Positions 50,811 through 60,589 of a stretch of 64,000 nucleotides of DNA are shown one piece after another. The DNA comes from Flavobacterium sp. LHD-80 (GTDB taxonomy: Bacteria; Bacteroidota; Bacteroidia; Flavobacteriales; Flavobacteriaceae). Numbering within the stretch: position 1 is the first letter of the stretch; each line of letters starts with the position of its first letter. The stretch lies in NCBI RefSeq assembly GCF_030929605.1, contig NZ_JAVFVS010000011.1, positions 397,598 to 461,597 on the forward strand, given 5' to 3'. Position numbers and translations under genes: made by a program. Under the pieces are notes generated by a model that saw only the letters and a program-made list of their open reading frames with translations, had not been told where the DNA came from and did no database searches.

Positions 50811-51476
50811 ATGAATGCTGCTATTAAAATTGCTTTAGTTGATGACGAAGTTTTATTTCGAAAAGGAATTGCCTTTTTATTGCAGAGAGAAGATAATATC
50901 GAAATTATTTTTGAAGCATCAAACGGCGAAGAACTTCTTGACAGTTTAGAAAAGAGCGAAATCAAACCTGATATTATTATAATGGATTTGAAAATGCCAT
51001 TGCTAAATGGTGTCGAAGCAACTAAAATTATTCGCAAATCACATCCAGATATTAAAATAATTGCTCTTACCAGCTACGACTCAAAATCATTTATTGCCAA
51101 TATGATTCAGATTGGTGCCGTGGCTTATCTTATAAAAAATACTACTCCAAAAGATTTAATCCATACTATTAATGAAGTAGCAAAAAAAGGCTTCTATTAT
51201 AGTGAGGATGTGCTAAAAACAATTCAGGAAACGATTGTTTCTTCAAAAAATTCTAAAGTGAATTTAGAAACTGGATTTCTTTCTCCTCGTGAAATTGAAA
51301 TATTACAGCTCATCTGTCAGCAAAAAACAACTACTGAAATTGCTGAACATCTTTTTTTAAGTCCGAGAACTGTTGAAGGTCATCGCAATAATTTGCTTCT
51401 TAAAACGGAGTCAAGAAATATTGCAGGATTAGTGGTGTACGCGATACAAAATGAAATTGCAGTTTTGACGCTGTAG
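50811..51476 (+). CDS. NarL/LuxR-type response regulator
   Basis: This 221-residue regulator has a receiver domain with acidic pair D11-D12, phospho-acceptor D59 (IIIMDLKMP), T and K positions (LTSYD, YLIKNTTPKD), and a LuxR helix-turn-helix (LSPREIEILQLICQQKTTTE, HLFLSPRTVEGHRNNL). Paired with the kinase just upstream. Confidence 0.92.
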   Translation: MNAAIKIALVDDEVLFRKGIAFLLQREDNIEIIFEASNGEELLDSLEKSEIKPDIIIMDLKMPLLNGVEATKIIRKSHPDIKIIALTSYDSKSFIANMIQIGAVAYLIKNTTPKDLIHTINEVAKKGFYYSEDVLKTIQETIVSSKNSKVNLETGFLSPREIEILQLICQQKTTTEIAEHLFLSPRTVEGHRNNLLLKTESRNIAGLVVYAIQNEIAVLTL

Positions 51477-51481
51477 TTTTT

Positions 51482-51622
51482 TTAGGCTGTTAAAAATTGT
51501 ATTGACAGAACGTAATACAAAATAATGGTAAGAACAAGTACGCAAATGCCTACTTTTTGAAGTACATTTAATCCCTTTGGTTGGTTATTACTTTCGTTGA
51601 ATTTCATAATTTTTGTTTTCAT
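51482..51622 (-). CDS. putative 46-residue single-pass membrane protein
   Basis: Read on the minus strand from an ATG at 51622, it encodes MKTKIMKFNESNNQPKGLNV followed by a hydrophobic helix (VGICVLVLTIILYYVLSI) and a short tail. A TACATTTG -7 element (51651-51658) lies 28 bases upstream, which supports it as a real gene. Only 5 bases separate its stop from the response regulator's stop. Confidence 0.5.
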   Translation of the reverse strand: MKTKIMKFNESNNQPKGLNVLQKVGICVLVLTIILYYVLSIQFLTA

Positions 51623-51650
51623 TGATTTATAGCTCAATGATTTGGGTTAC

Positions 51651-51658
51651 CAAATGTA
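51651..51658 (-). promoter_or_regulatory. -7 promoter element TACATTTG before the small membrane protein
   Basis: Minus-strand TACATTTG fits TAnnTTTG. The remaining gap to 51820 is AT-rich and shows no other gene. Confidence 0.4.
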
Positions 51659-51820
51659 GTTAGAATTTGCTTTTGCGAAATAGGTGTTTTTACCTGTTTT
51701 TGTTTGTAAGAATGCAAAAAGCAATTTTTCTTATTTTAACTTTTCTTTCGGTTATAAAACAAAGTAAACTATAGTGTTTTTAAAAGCTTCCTTTATATCT
51801 TTACTAAAAATAATTTTTTA

Positions 51821-53080
51821 ATGAAGAAGAGTTTAGTTTACATCTTTATATTGCTGCTTTCGTTTTCGGCCAAAGCGTCGTTTATTTTACTTCCAATGGA
51901 CGAAACGACACAGCAGAATCATCTTAAAGCTTACGGAATAACTTATTGGTGTTTAAGCAGAGATTATAAGGCAAGCTGGCTTCTTAATTACAGAGGCGGT
52001 TCTTTTTTATTGCCTGATGCCGAGGAAATTAGAAAAGAATGTAAAATTCGTGGTGTGAGTTTCGAAATTTTGTCAGATAGTGAAGAAGCTTCGATTTTGA
52101 ACGAAATTTCTAGTCCTTCTCAAAATATGGAATCGGTTATTTTAGAAAAAGCGCCAAAAATTGCGGTTTACACACCAAAAGGAAAACAGCCTTGGGATGA
52201 CGCTGTGACTTTGGTTTTAACTTATGCTGAAATTCCTTTTACACCTATATATGATGAAGAAGTTTTAAGTGATCAGCTCTTATTGTATGATTGGCTTCAT
52301 TTGCACCATGAAGATTTTACAGGGCAATATGGTAAATTTTATGCGGCATACAAAAATACGCCATGGTATATTGATCAGAAAAAAGATGCGGAAGCTTTAG
52401 CAGCGAAGTTAGGCTATGCAAAGGTTTCTCAAGAAAAAGGAGCAGTTGCGAAAAAAATTAGAGACTTTGTAATTGGAGGTGGCTTCATGTTTGCCATGTG
52501 TTCTGCTACAGACAGTTTTGATATTGCTTTGGCTGCTGACGGCGTTGATATTTGTGAAGCTATGTTTGATGGTGACGCAAGCGACTCAAATTATCAATCG
52601 AAATTGGATTATGGCAATTCTTTTGCATTTAAAAATTTTACTTTAGAAAGAAGACCAGAAGTTTATGAGTTCTCAGATATTGATATGACTTTAAAACGTA
52701 AAATTCCGATGGAGAAAGATTATTTTACTTTAATGGAATTTTCTGCTAAATGGGACCCAATTCCTAGTATGTTATGTCAAAATCACACACAACTGGTGAA
52801 AGGTTTTATGGGACAAACAACTTCTTTTGATACGGCGTTAGTGAAATCTAATGTTTTGATTATGGGAACTTGCGAGTTAAATGGCGAATCAAGATATATT
52901 CATGGCGAAAAAGGAAAAGGAATGTTTACCTTTTTTGGAGGTCATGATCCAGAAGATTTTCAGCATCAGGTGGGAGATCCGCCTACAGTTTTAGATTTAC
53001 ATCCAAATTCTCCAGGGTATCGGTTGATTTTAAACAATGTTTTGTTTCCTGCAGCTAAAAAGAAAAAACTTAAAACATAA
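51821..53080 (+). CDS. exported conserved protein (family often labelled asparagine synthetase B)
   Basis: This 419-residue protein has a signal peptide (MKKSLVYIFILLLSFSAKA). It lacks the N-terminal cysteine glutaminase and the ATP pyrophosphatase motif of true AsnB. A glutamine-amidotransferase-like segment (GGGFMFAMCSATDSFDIALA) and a C-terminal FTFFGGHDPEDFQHQVGD are notable. Flavobacterial relatives carry the AsnB label in databases, but an exported asparagine synthetase makes no sense; function unknown. Confidence 0.7.
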   Translation: MKKSLVYIFILLLSFSAKASFILLPMDETTQQNHLKAYGITYWCLSRDYKASWLLNYRGGSFLLPDAEEIRKECKIRGVSFEILSDSEEASILNEISSPSQNMESVILEKAPKIAVYTPKGKQPWDDAVTLVLTYAEIPFTPIYDEEVLSDQLLLYDWLHLHHEDFTGQYGKFYAAYKNTPWYIDQKKDAEALAAKLGYAKVSQEKGAVAKKIRDFVIGGGFMFAMCSATDSFDIALAADGVDICEAMFDGDASDSNYQSKLDYGNSFAFKNFTLERRPEVYEFSDIDMTLKRKIPMEKDYFTLMEFSAKWDPIPSMLCQNHTQLVKGFMGQTTSFDTALVKSNVLIMGTCELNGESRYIHGEKGKGMFTFFGGHDPEDFQHQVGDPPTVLDLHPNSPGYRLILNNVLFPAAKKKKLKT

Positions 53081-53884
53081 TTAGTTTAAGGAAAATTCCA
53101 TCCAAATCGGAAGATGATCTGATACTTTTCGGGCTTCTTGAAGTGAATTGAATTTTTTATAGAACGGAATTATTCCAGAATTTAAGTAATTCAAACTATT
53201 TGACTTAAAAAAGATATTATCAAATTCAGATGCCAAACAAATATCATTTTTGCATTTTTGTTTTAAAGTTGTCTTTTGATTTTGTAAAATAGGGGCGTAG
53301 CCCATTTTCTTTAAAGGGTAAAATACGGTGTGGGACTGTGGACAGTTAAAATCTCCAGCAAAAATTAAATTTAAATCAGGATATGCAATAGGAAGAAATT
53401 TGAAATATTTGATTTCAGTTTCAGGATTTCTATTTTTAGTAATTGCGTGAAAATTGCTTAGAGTGATGTTTTTTTTGCCAATTTCAAATGTGGCAAAATA
53501 GGGTTCTCGGTAGATTTCTAAACTGTATTTTTTCTCCAACCAAGGTTTGCCTTTCAGTTTGACTTTGCTCGTTTTCCATATAAAGGCATAACGCTCTGCT
53601 TTATAGCTACTGCTACTCGTTGGGTCGCTTACGGCATAATTCCATTTTGAACCCTTCTGATTTAGGATATTGGTAAGTTTTGCAATTGCTTGCGCACCGC
53701 CATAACCAGCGACAACTTCTTGAATGGCAATAATATCATAGTCAAGAACTATAGATGCAATATAATTTATTTCGGCTTCAGATTTTGATTTCCCATAATT
53801 TTCTAAATTCCAAGACAGAATTTTTGTTTGCGAAAAAGAAAGAAATGTAAAAAAAGAAAGAACAATGCTTAGAATATTTTTCAT
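53081..53884 (-). CDS. exported endonuclease/exonuclease/phosphatase-family protein
   Basis: This 267-residue protein has a signal peptide and the EEP fold: KILSWNLENYG, DIIAIQEVV (catalytic E), NLIFAGDFNCPQ and SDHLPIWMEF. It could be a nuclease or phospho-diesterase outside the cytoplasm. Its stop abuts the stop of the convergent gene. Confidence 0.87.
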   Translation of the reverse strand: MKNILSIVLSFFTFLSFSQTKILSWNLENYGKSKSEAEINYIASIVLDYDIIAIQEVVAGYGGAQAIAKLTNILNQKGSKWNYAVSDPTSSSSYKAERYAFIWKTSKVKLKGKPWLEKKYSLEIYREPYFATFEIGKKNITLSNFHAITKNRNPETEIKYFKFLPIAYPDLNLIFAGDFNCPQSHTVFYPLKKMGYAPILQNQKTTLKQKCKNDICLASEFDNIFFKSNSLNYLNSGIIPFYKKFNSLQEARKVSDHLPIWMEFSLN

Positions 53885-53940
53885 TCGATAATTAAAACCT
53901 CAAATATAAGAAGCATTGCAAATTTAGACATTTAGCTGTC

Positions 53941-54108
53941 TTAATTTTTTTTATATCTATTTTTTAGCGCTGTCGAAATTATAATGATTTGCAATACAAG
54001 TAGTGCCGGAATAAAAACCATTTTCCATTCAATTTCAGAACCTCCCGTTTTTGCTGAAACAAAGGCAAAGCTTATTGACAAAAAAATGCAAAGGATCATT
54101 GTCTTCAT
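53941..54108 (-). CDS. small membrane protein, unknown
   Basis: From the ATG at 54108 this is 55 residues with a signal-like helix (MILCIFLSISFAFVSA) and a second helix (FIPALLVLQIIIIST), ending in a basic tail. An upstream ATG at 54171 would add 21 mostly basic residues. No family recognised. Confidence 0.5.
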   Translation of the reverse strand: MKTMILCIFLSISFAFVSAKTGGSEIEWKMVFIPALLVLQIIIISTALKNRYKKN

Positions 54109-54254
54109 GATAATTCTGTTTTTAGTTGTATTAATTTTAGCGATAAAATTAATGCGTTTTTTAGGTTTCATTGGGTTAATTAATAGGATTCAATACAAAT
54201 TTAGATGTATAAAAAGACATTTCCTTACGGTAAACCGTAATCAAAATGTTAATT

Positions 54255-54923
54255 TTATACTAGTCCAAAATCTTTTGCAATAGCAATTAAATGAACATTA
54301 TTATTGGCTTTAAAATAGATTTTTAATTTATTGATTCGCTTTTCAATGCTGCTGGTTCCGTTTGGAGTTATTGACATTGCTTTAAATTCATTCGAAATAT
54401 GTTCTAAAATATAACCTTTTGCTAAAAGCGATAAAATAGAAATATCATAAGATTCAATTTCAATTAAAGATTTGTCATTAAAACTAAAGGATAAATCAGA
54501 TGATAGTATTCGCTCCTCATTTCTAAAAGTACCCTCAATGGCTTTTCTCAATTCTTCCATGCTGTTTCTTCCTTTAGAAACATAGGCATTTATACCCAAA
54601 TCATAAAAAAGAGATTTAATTCGGTACGATTTGTCTTCTATCGAAAAGACTATTTTTTTTAAGTTTGGCTGTACTTTATTTACAGCCTCAATAAGATCTT
54701 CGCCTGTTGTAAGCTGATTTTTTCGATGATCAGATTTAAATGATAAATCGCTAATAAGCAAATCATAAGGCTCATTTTCGGCAAGTCCTTTTTTGATTTT
54801 TAATAAACCGTCATCGCAATATTTTACATGATCTATTGAATTTACTTTTAGGTCTTCAAGTATTTGTATTACTGCAATGCTTATACTATCTAGATCTTCG
54901 GCAACTAAAACTTTTTTGAACAT
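54255..54923 (-). CDS. response regulator with divergent LuxR-like output domain
   Basis: This 222-residue protein has a receiver domain (VLVAEDLDSIS, DLLISDLSFK with D59) and a C-terminal helical region (ISILSLLAKGYILEHISNEF, SSIEKRINKLKIYF) that resembles a NarL output domain but is divergent. It follows the broken kinase gene and the intact paralog, and is the probable partner of the latter. Confidence 0.8.
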   Translation of the reverse strand: MFKKVLVAEDLDSISIAVIQILEDLKVNSIDHVKYCDDGLLKIKKGLAENEPYDLLISDLSFKSDHRKNQLTTGEDLIEAVNKVQPNLKKIVFSIEDKSYRIKSLFYDLGINAYVSKGRNSMEELRKAIEGTFRNEERILSSDLSFSFNDKSLIEIESYDISILSLLAKGYILEHISNEFKAMSITPNGTSSIEKRINKLKIYFKANNNVHLIAIAKDFGLV

Positions 54924-54934
54924 ATAATTTATTT

Positions 54935-56722
54935 TTAAATAGGAAAGGTGAAACTTAATTTAAACCCATTGTCAGAATTTTTATCAAAAGTAATAGTTCC
55001 ATTTATAGTTTTTATACGGCTTTCCACATTTTGAAGTCCATTTTTTAAAATAAAGTTATGATTCCTTGTTCCAATGCCGTTATCAGCATATGTCACAATA
55101 ATATTTTTTTTATTTATTTTGAAAATCGTACTTACTAGTGTTGCCTCACTATGTTTTTTCATGTTTAAAAACACTTCTTGCAGTACACGATAAAGTATGA
55201 TTTTTTTGTTTTTATCAATTTCATTCCAGCGTACAGCATCAAAACCTTGCATTAAAATGTTTACTTTGTCTGTTTTGTATCCAGAAATCATTTCTTTTAA
55301 TTCAGAAATATAATTTTCGTCAGTAAGAATAAAACTGTTCTCCTTTGAAATATTTCTGGTTTTTGAATAAATATTTTCCAGATTATTTAAAAGCTGTTCT
55401 TTGTTTTCATTTTGTTCTAGATCGCCATTCTTAACAAGAGTCAAAGTTTGGTACAAATCGTTGGCAAGTTCAGCATCTAGTTTTTTAGAAATTCTCGTCT
55501 CACTTTTATAAATAGCTTCGTTTTTCTCTTTTTTGCCTTTTCTAGCAAGGCGGAAAAATAAAAATAGTAGTGCAGAAAGAATAAATAAGATAGAAATATA
55601 TAAAATGATATTACGGTTTTTTTGTCTTTCTAGTTGTAATTCTTTTTCTGCTTTTTGAGTTTTCAGCTCTAAATTTTCTTCTCTGTCTTTTTTTGAACTA
55701 TATATAACATCTGCAAATTGATTTTTTGCTCTTTTCCTGCTTATAGTAAGACTATCAGCTTTTTTAATATAATTCTTCCAATGTTTTTTTGAATTTTCAG
55801 GATTATCAGCCTCAATAAGTTGGGCTAGCATATTAATTTCGTTTGTTGTTGCTTTTGCTTTTTTAGCAGAATGATAAGCTTTTTCTGCGAATCTTTTTTA
55901 AAGTTCTGGATTGTTGTATTTTAAATAATATCTATAGAAAGCATGATAATTGCCAATTAGTTCATAATCATCATTTATCTTAAGAGTTATTTTTAAACTT
56001 TCGTCAAAGCACTTGAATGCTGATTCTTTATGATTTCCAAGATATAAATAGGAAAGACCTAGATTGTACAACAAAGCGGCATGCTGAAGATCTGTATTAG
56101 CAGGAGTGATTTTATCAGCAATTTTATACTTTGCTATTGGCTCTAACAAATCTATTGCTTCCTGATATTTTTTTTGATGCATGTAAACAAATGCAATTTC
56201 AGATAATATTCGTGATTTTCTAAATGTAGAGACTGCTTTCTTTAACGCTTTTTTATGATAATATAATGCCTTTTCGTAATCATATGTATACAAGTAATTA
56301 TAGGCCATTAATGTATAAGCATTGACGGCATATTTTATATTGGTTGTTTTTTCTAAGTAAGGAAATCCTTTTATAAGTGTAGCTTCTGCGTCATAATAAT
56401 TACCATGTCGTTGCAGGATTTCTACCATATAGTTTAGTGATTCCACATACTCATCTGGATAGTCTGCTTTTGGTACACACAATAATTGTGTTTTATTAAA
56501 ATAAAAAAGTGCACTGTCATATTTTCCTGAATCGAAAAAATCAAATGCTTTTTTTTGCATTTGTTTAATTTCGGCCGAACGATTTTTTTTGATATGCAGT
56601 ATACGTCGCTCTTTTGCCTCAGAAAATTGCATGAAAAAGCAAGCCACCAAAACGATAATAAAGATTGGTAAACAAAAAGTAATGTAGTTTTTTTGAAAAA
56701 AGCGTAATAAGTTCTTAATCAT
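54935..56722 (-). pseudogene. TPR sensor histidine kinase paralog with in-frame stop and mutated H-box
   Basis: Two reading frames (274 residues and 298 residues) are in the same phase and are separated by a TAA at 55898-55900 and 22 open codons (KRFAEKAYHSAKKAKATTNE...). Joined, they give about 595 codons that align along their length to the intact kinase upstream: N-terminal membrane helix, TPRs, coiled coil, second helix and HATPase (NMKKHSEATLVSTIF, GLQNVESRI). The phosphoacceptor His is also replaced by Asp (KKLDAELAND, codon 55475-55477; the paralog has KKLHDELAND). The ATG overlaps the intact gene's stop by ATGA. It may be a decayed copy or two separate proteins. Confidence 0.85.
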
Positions 56723-58440
56723 AGCGGGAATTTAATTTGAACTTTAAAGCCTTTTCCTAAATCGGAATTAATCTCCATTTCACCTTGCATTTTGTGAATT
56801 GTATTTTCCATATTATGCAAACCATTTTTTAAAATCATTTTGGTTGCATTAATTCCTTTTCCATTATCAGTATAATTAATTATGATAGAATTGTCTTTTT
56901 CTTTAAAAGTTATTGCAACGACACTGGCTTCACTATGTTTTTTCATATTTACAAGTAATTCCTGTATGGCTCTGTACACCGATATTTTTTTAATTTTTCC
57001 GACTTTATCCCATGAAATTGTGTCCAAACCATTTAATAACAGATTTACATTAGATGTATTAAATCTAGAAATCATCTCTTTTAGCTGAATTGTATAATTT
57101 TGAGTGCTTAAAATAGGATTGTTTTCCTTTGAAATATTTCTGGTTCTGGAATAAATATCATCAAGTTTTGCTAGCAAATGATTTCTGTTTTCATCACTAG
57201 AAAGGTTTCTATTTTCAACAAATGCCAAAGCATGATACACATCATTTGCTAATTCGTCATGAAGTTTTTTAGAAATTCGAGTTTCACTTTGATAAGTTGC
57301 TTCAATTTTTTGACGATTTACTCGTACGGTTAAATAAAAGTAAATGATGGTAAGCAGACCTAATGCCAACAAGATGACAATGTAGGAAATGATATTTCTG
57401 TGTTCCTGCTTTTCTATTTGAAGTTCATTTTCAATTTTTTGTGCCTTTAGTTTTAGGTTTTCAATTTTTTCTTTTTTGGTATCGTATTTAATTTTTGCAA
57501 ATTTATTCTTTGCCCTTTGTCTCACTTCATAAATGCTATCTTGCAACTTTATGTAAATAAGTGAGTTTTTCTTTGTTTCTATATCTGAACTATTATTTAT
57601 AATCAATTTCAGAGCAAGTAAACCATCATCAATATTGCCGGCTAAAATGTAGTTTTCATAACTTAATTTTGCATACTTCATCGATAAGGTAGTATTGTCC
57701 TTTTCATAATAATCGGCGAGATTATAATAAGTTCGCCCCAGACCATCTTGATCTTTTGCTTTAGATTTTACTTCAATACTTTTTTGATAAAAAGACAATG
57801 CTCTAGAATCTTGTAGTTTGTAATAGCAAAAGCCTACATAATCAAGTATTTTTGAATAATAGGCGGGGTTTTCTTGTACCAATTCTTCTTTGCATATCGA
57901 AAGAAAAATAGGAAGGGCTTTTTTGAATTTGTGCAGTTTTATATAAATAACAGCGATATTGTTTTTTGCTTCAAGTATATTAATTCGGTCACTTTTTAAA
58001 ATAAATGCTTTTGAATAATAGCGAATAGCATTTTGATAATCATAAGTGTAATAGTAATTTCTTCCTAAAACACTATAGATATTCCATATGTAGTTTGAAT
58101 TGGTTGTTTTATTTAAAAAGGGAAATGTTTCAGTTGCTGTTATAGTGCTTCCTATGAAGTCTTGATGATCTTGTTGAATTTCGGCCATATAATATGTGCA
58201 GTACACAAAATTTTTGGCATCTTCATTTGGGTTGCAATTTGCTCTCGCTTTGTTGTAAAGATAAAATGCACTGTCTAGCTGTTTATTTTTATAAAACAAA
58301 TCAGCTGCATGTATTATCTTTTCTATTTTGTCCTTGTCATTTGTGATTTTCTCAGCACTATTTTTTTTCTTTTGACAAGCAAAAAAGGACAAAAGAAGCA
58401 AAAAAATAGATAAAGAAAATTGTATTCTTTTTGTAACCAT
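56719..58440 (-). CDS. TPR-containing sensor histidine kinase lipoprotein
   Basis: From the ATG at 58440 this is a 573-residue kinase with a lipobox-like LSFFAC at Cys22, about six TPRs (40-320), a coiled coil, a membrane helix (about 349-371), an HisKA_3 segment with H394 (KKLHDELANDVYHAL) and a HATPase domain (NMKKHSEASVVAITF, GKGFKVQIKFP). TPRs on the periplasmic side may sense a protein partner. It is upstream of the decayed copy and a response regulator in one direction. Confidence 0.88.
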   Translation of the reverse strand: MVTKRIQFSLSIFLLLLSFFACQKKKNSAEKITNDKDKIEKIIHAADLFYKNKQLDSAFYLYNKARANCNPNEDAKNFVYCTYYMAEIQQDHQDFIGSTITATETFPFLNKTTNSNYIWNIYSVLGRNYYYTYDYQNAIRYYSKAFILKSDRINILEAKNNIAVIYIKLHKFKKALPIFLSICKEELVQENPAYYSKILDYVGFCYYKLQDSRALSFYQKSIEVKSKAKDQDGLGRTYYNLADYYEKDNTTLSMKYAKLSYENYILAGNIDDGLLALKLIINNSSDIETKKNSLIYIKLQDSIYEVRQRAKNKFAKIKYDTKKEKIENLKLKAQKIENELQIEKQEHRNIISYIVILLALGLLTIIYFYLTVRVNRQKIEATYQSETRISKKLHDELANDVYHALAFVENRNLSSDENRNHLLAKLDDIYSRTRNISKENNPILSTQNYTIQLKEMISRFNTSNVNLLLNGLDTISWDKVGKIKKISVYRAIQELLVNMKKHSEASVVAITFKEKDNSIIINYTDNGKGINATKMILKNGLHNMENTIHKMQGEMEINSDLGKGFKVQIKFPL

Positions 58441-58609
58441 GCGCCAAAAATAGAAAATTATATTTCTTACAACCACGTATAAATACGGTATTTTGTTTTT
58501 GAAGTAAAAAAATAAAATTCGAAATCTCATTTACAGGCTTATACAAGTAGACCCTCGAATAGGAGGGTCTGTACACGTGTTATTTGTTGTAAAATTTATC
58601 TTTATAAAA

Positions 58610-59044
58610 TTATTGAGCTCGCATTCCAGTAGCAATTCCAATCCTGTTCCAGGCATTAATTGTAATAATAGCTAGAATGATTTCAGCTAGATATTTTTCA
58701 TCAAATATTTGGGCAGCGTTTTGATAAACTTCGTCCGACACATGATTGCTTATTAAAGTTATTTCTTCAGTCAAAGCTAGGATTGCTTTTTCTTCTTCAG
58801 AATAAAAATCAGCTTCTCTCCATGCGCTTAATAAATAGATTCGCTGTTCAGATACACCATATTTTCTAGCATCAGCTGTGTGCATATTAATACAGTAGGC
58901 ACAGCCGTTTATTTGTGAAGCACGAATTTTAATAAGTTCTTTATGTACCGGAGTTAATGAAGTTGTGGCCATGTATTTTTCTAAACCTAACATAGCTTGA
59001 TAAGCTTCAGGGGCAACAGTTGGGATAACAATTCTTGATTTCAT
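58610..59044 (-). CDS. carboxymuconolactone decarboxylase/AhpD-family protein
   Basis: This 144-residue protein has the redox motif CAYC(INMH) with C48, C51 and H55, typical of AhpD-like peroxidase partners. It is 78 bases after the Crp-like gene and probably under its control. Confidence 0.88.
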   Translation of the reverse strand: MKSRIVIPTVAPEAYQAMLGLEKYMATTSLTPVHKELIKIRASQINGCAYCINMHTADARKYGVSEQRIYLLSAWREADFYSEEEKAILALTEEITLISNHVSDEVYQNAAQIFDEKYLAEIILAIITINAWNRIGIATGMRAQ

Positions 59045-59122
59045 TTTGATATGTTTTAAAAGTTTGATACAAAGTTCCTTTATATCGGCATTAAAAAACT
59101 TGAACTACTTCAAGAAATGCAT

Positions 59123-59695
59123 TTAGATTTTTCCCGCTCTGATTTTGCTCATAAATTCAGCTGAAAAATCTAAATAAGATGCAATCATATATTGTGGAAC
59201 ACGTTGAACAAATTCTGGAAAATTGTCGTTAAAATGATGGTATCTTTCTTCTGCCGACATTGTAAATAAGAATTTAATCCGCATTTGCATGGCGCCAAAC
59301 GTTTTTTGAGATACAATTCTAAAGTACCGTTCCAAACTCGGAATTTCAATTAAAAGAGCTTCCAGTACAGTTTTGTCAATCGCAATAACTTCTGTGTTTT
59401 CTACTGCTTGCAAATAAAAGCTTGATGGAACATGATTGTGATAACTTAAATAGTCTGTAATCCACCAGTTTTCAATGCCAAATTGCAGTGTTTGTTCAGC
59501 ACCTTTAGAATTTATTATATATTGCCTCACACAGCCTTTAACTACAAAGTAAATTGTATTGCAGATTTGGCCTTCGGTCAGTACATGTTCTTTCTTTTTT
59601 ATCGTCGAAAGTTCCAAACATGATTCCAACTTATCAATATCTGAAGGTTCGAGATTGATGAATTTTGCAATATGATCAAAAAGCGGTTTGTACAT
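59123..59695 (-). CDS. Crp/Fnr-family transcriptional regulator
   Basis: This 190-residue protein has a cNMP-binding-like barrel (HVLTEGQICNTIYFVVKGCV) and a short C-terminal helix-turn-helix (VPQYMIASYLDFSAEFMSKI). Ligand-binding arginine is not conserved in the usual way, so cyclic nucleotide binding is uncertain. Usual Bacteroidota partner of CMD or oxidoreductase genes, as here. Confidence 0.85.
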   Translation of the reverse strand: MYKPLFDHIAKFINLEPSDIDKLESCLELSTIKKKEHVLTEGQICNTIYFVVKGCVRQYIINSKGAEQTLQFGIENWWITDYLSYHNHVPSSFYLQAVENTEVIAIDKTVLEALLIEIPSLERYFRIVSQKTFGAMQMRIKFLFTMSAEERYHHFNDNFPEFVQRVPQYMIASYLDFSAEFMSKIRAGKI

Positions 59696-59772
59696 AAGGC
59701 TGGTTTGATTTTATACAAAGTTACTTTTTAAATTTTGTTTTGATGAGAGAGAATCTGAAACTTTATAAAAGC

Positions 59773-59806
59773 AAAAAACCATCCTGCTTAAGCGGGATGG
59801 TTTTTC
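59773..59806. terminator. intrinsic terminator after rplT
   Basis: ACCATCCTGCTTAAGCGGGATGGT-type stem (arms ACCATCC/GGATGGT) with A and T runs on either side; it ends the thrS-infC-rpmI-rplT transcript on the minus strand. Confidence 0.88.
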
Positions 59807-59846
59807 TATGATAAGTAAGTAATCTTAAATTGAGTTTATAAAACGT

Positions 59847-60191
59847 TTATTTTACTTTATTAAGAATAGCTTTGAAAGCTTCAGGGTGGTTCATAGCTAA
59901 ATCTGCAAGAACTTTACGGTTCAATTCGATTCCGTTAGCTTTAACTTTCCCCATGAATTGAGAATAAGACATTCCTTCCAATCTAGCTCCAGCGTTGATA
60001 CGTTGAATCCATAAAGCACGGAAATTTCTTTTGTTTTGTTTTCTATCGCGGTAAGCGTAGCACATTGCTTTCTCTACTGCATTCTTAGCAACTGTCCAAA
60101 CGTTTTTACGTCTTCCAAAGAAACCTTTGGCTTGCTTCATTATTTTTTTTCTTCTTGCTCTTTTAGCAACTGAATTTACCGATCTTGGCAT
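59847..60191 (-). CDS. rplT: 50S ribosomal protein L20
   Basis: This 114-residue protein binds 23S rRNA early in assembly. MPRSVNSVAKRARRKKIMKQ at the N-terminus and LAMNHPEAFKAI at the end are characteristic. Last gene of the operon. Confidence 0.98.
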   Translation of the reverse strand: MPRSVNSVAKRARRKKIMKQAKGFFGRRKNVWTVAKNAVEKAMCYAYRDRKQNKRNFRALWIQRINAGARLEGMSYSQFMGKVKANGIELNRKVLADLAMNHPEAFKAILNKVK

Positions 60192-60292
60192 AATTTTAAT
60201 GTGTTTTTGTAGCAGGCGTCCTGAATTGAATCAAAGGAACTTCAAAGCCATACTCCAAGGTTATATAAATAATTTTTTAACCTAAAGAATTA

Positions 60293-60490
60293 TTAGATAA
60301 TTCTTAATTGTTGTTTGATGCTTTTCATATCTGTTGAGTGAACTAGCGCTGAGTGTGTCAAAGCTAATTTACGTTTTTTAGATTTTTTAGTCAAGATGTG
60401 ACTTTTAAAAGCATGCTTTCTTTTAATCTTTCCAGAGCCAGTAACTTTAAAACGTTTCTTAGCGCTAGATTTTGTTTTCATTTTAGGCAT
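60293..60490 (-). CDS. rpmI: 50S ribosomal protein L35
   Basis: This 65-residue basic protein starts MPKMKTKSSAKKRFKVTGSG. It lies between infC and rplT, the standard order. Confidence 0.98.
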   Translation of the reverse strand: MPKMKTKSSAKKRFKVTGSGKIKRKHAFKSHILTKKSKKRKLALTHSALVHSTDMKSIKQQLRII

Positions 60491-60589
60491 TTTTCCTAGT
60501 GTTTTAATTTATTCTTACTTACTTATTTTGTTGTTTCAAGTTTAAGGTTTCAAGTTTTTTACTGAATACTTAAAACTGTAAACTGAACA

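Noticed and set aside
49905..51476. Quorum-sensing LuxR system
   Set aside because: The regulator has a receiver domain and a partner kinase; there is no autoinducer-binding domain or synthase.
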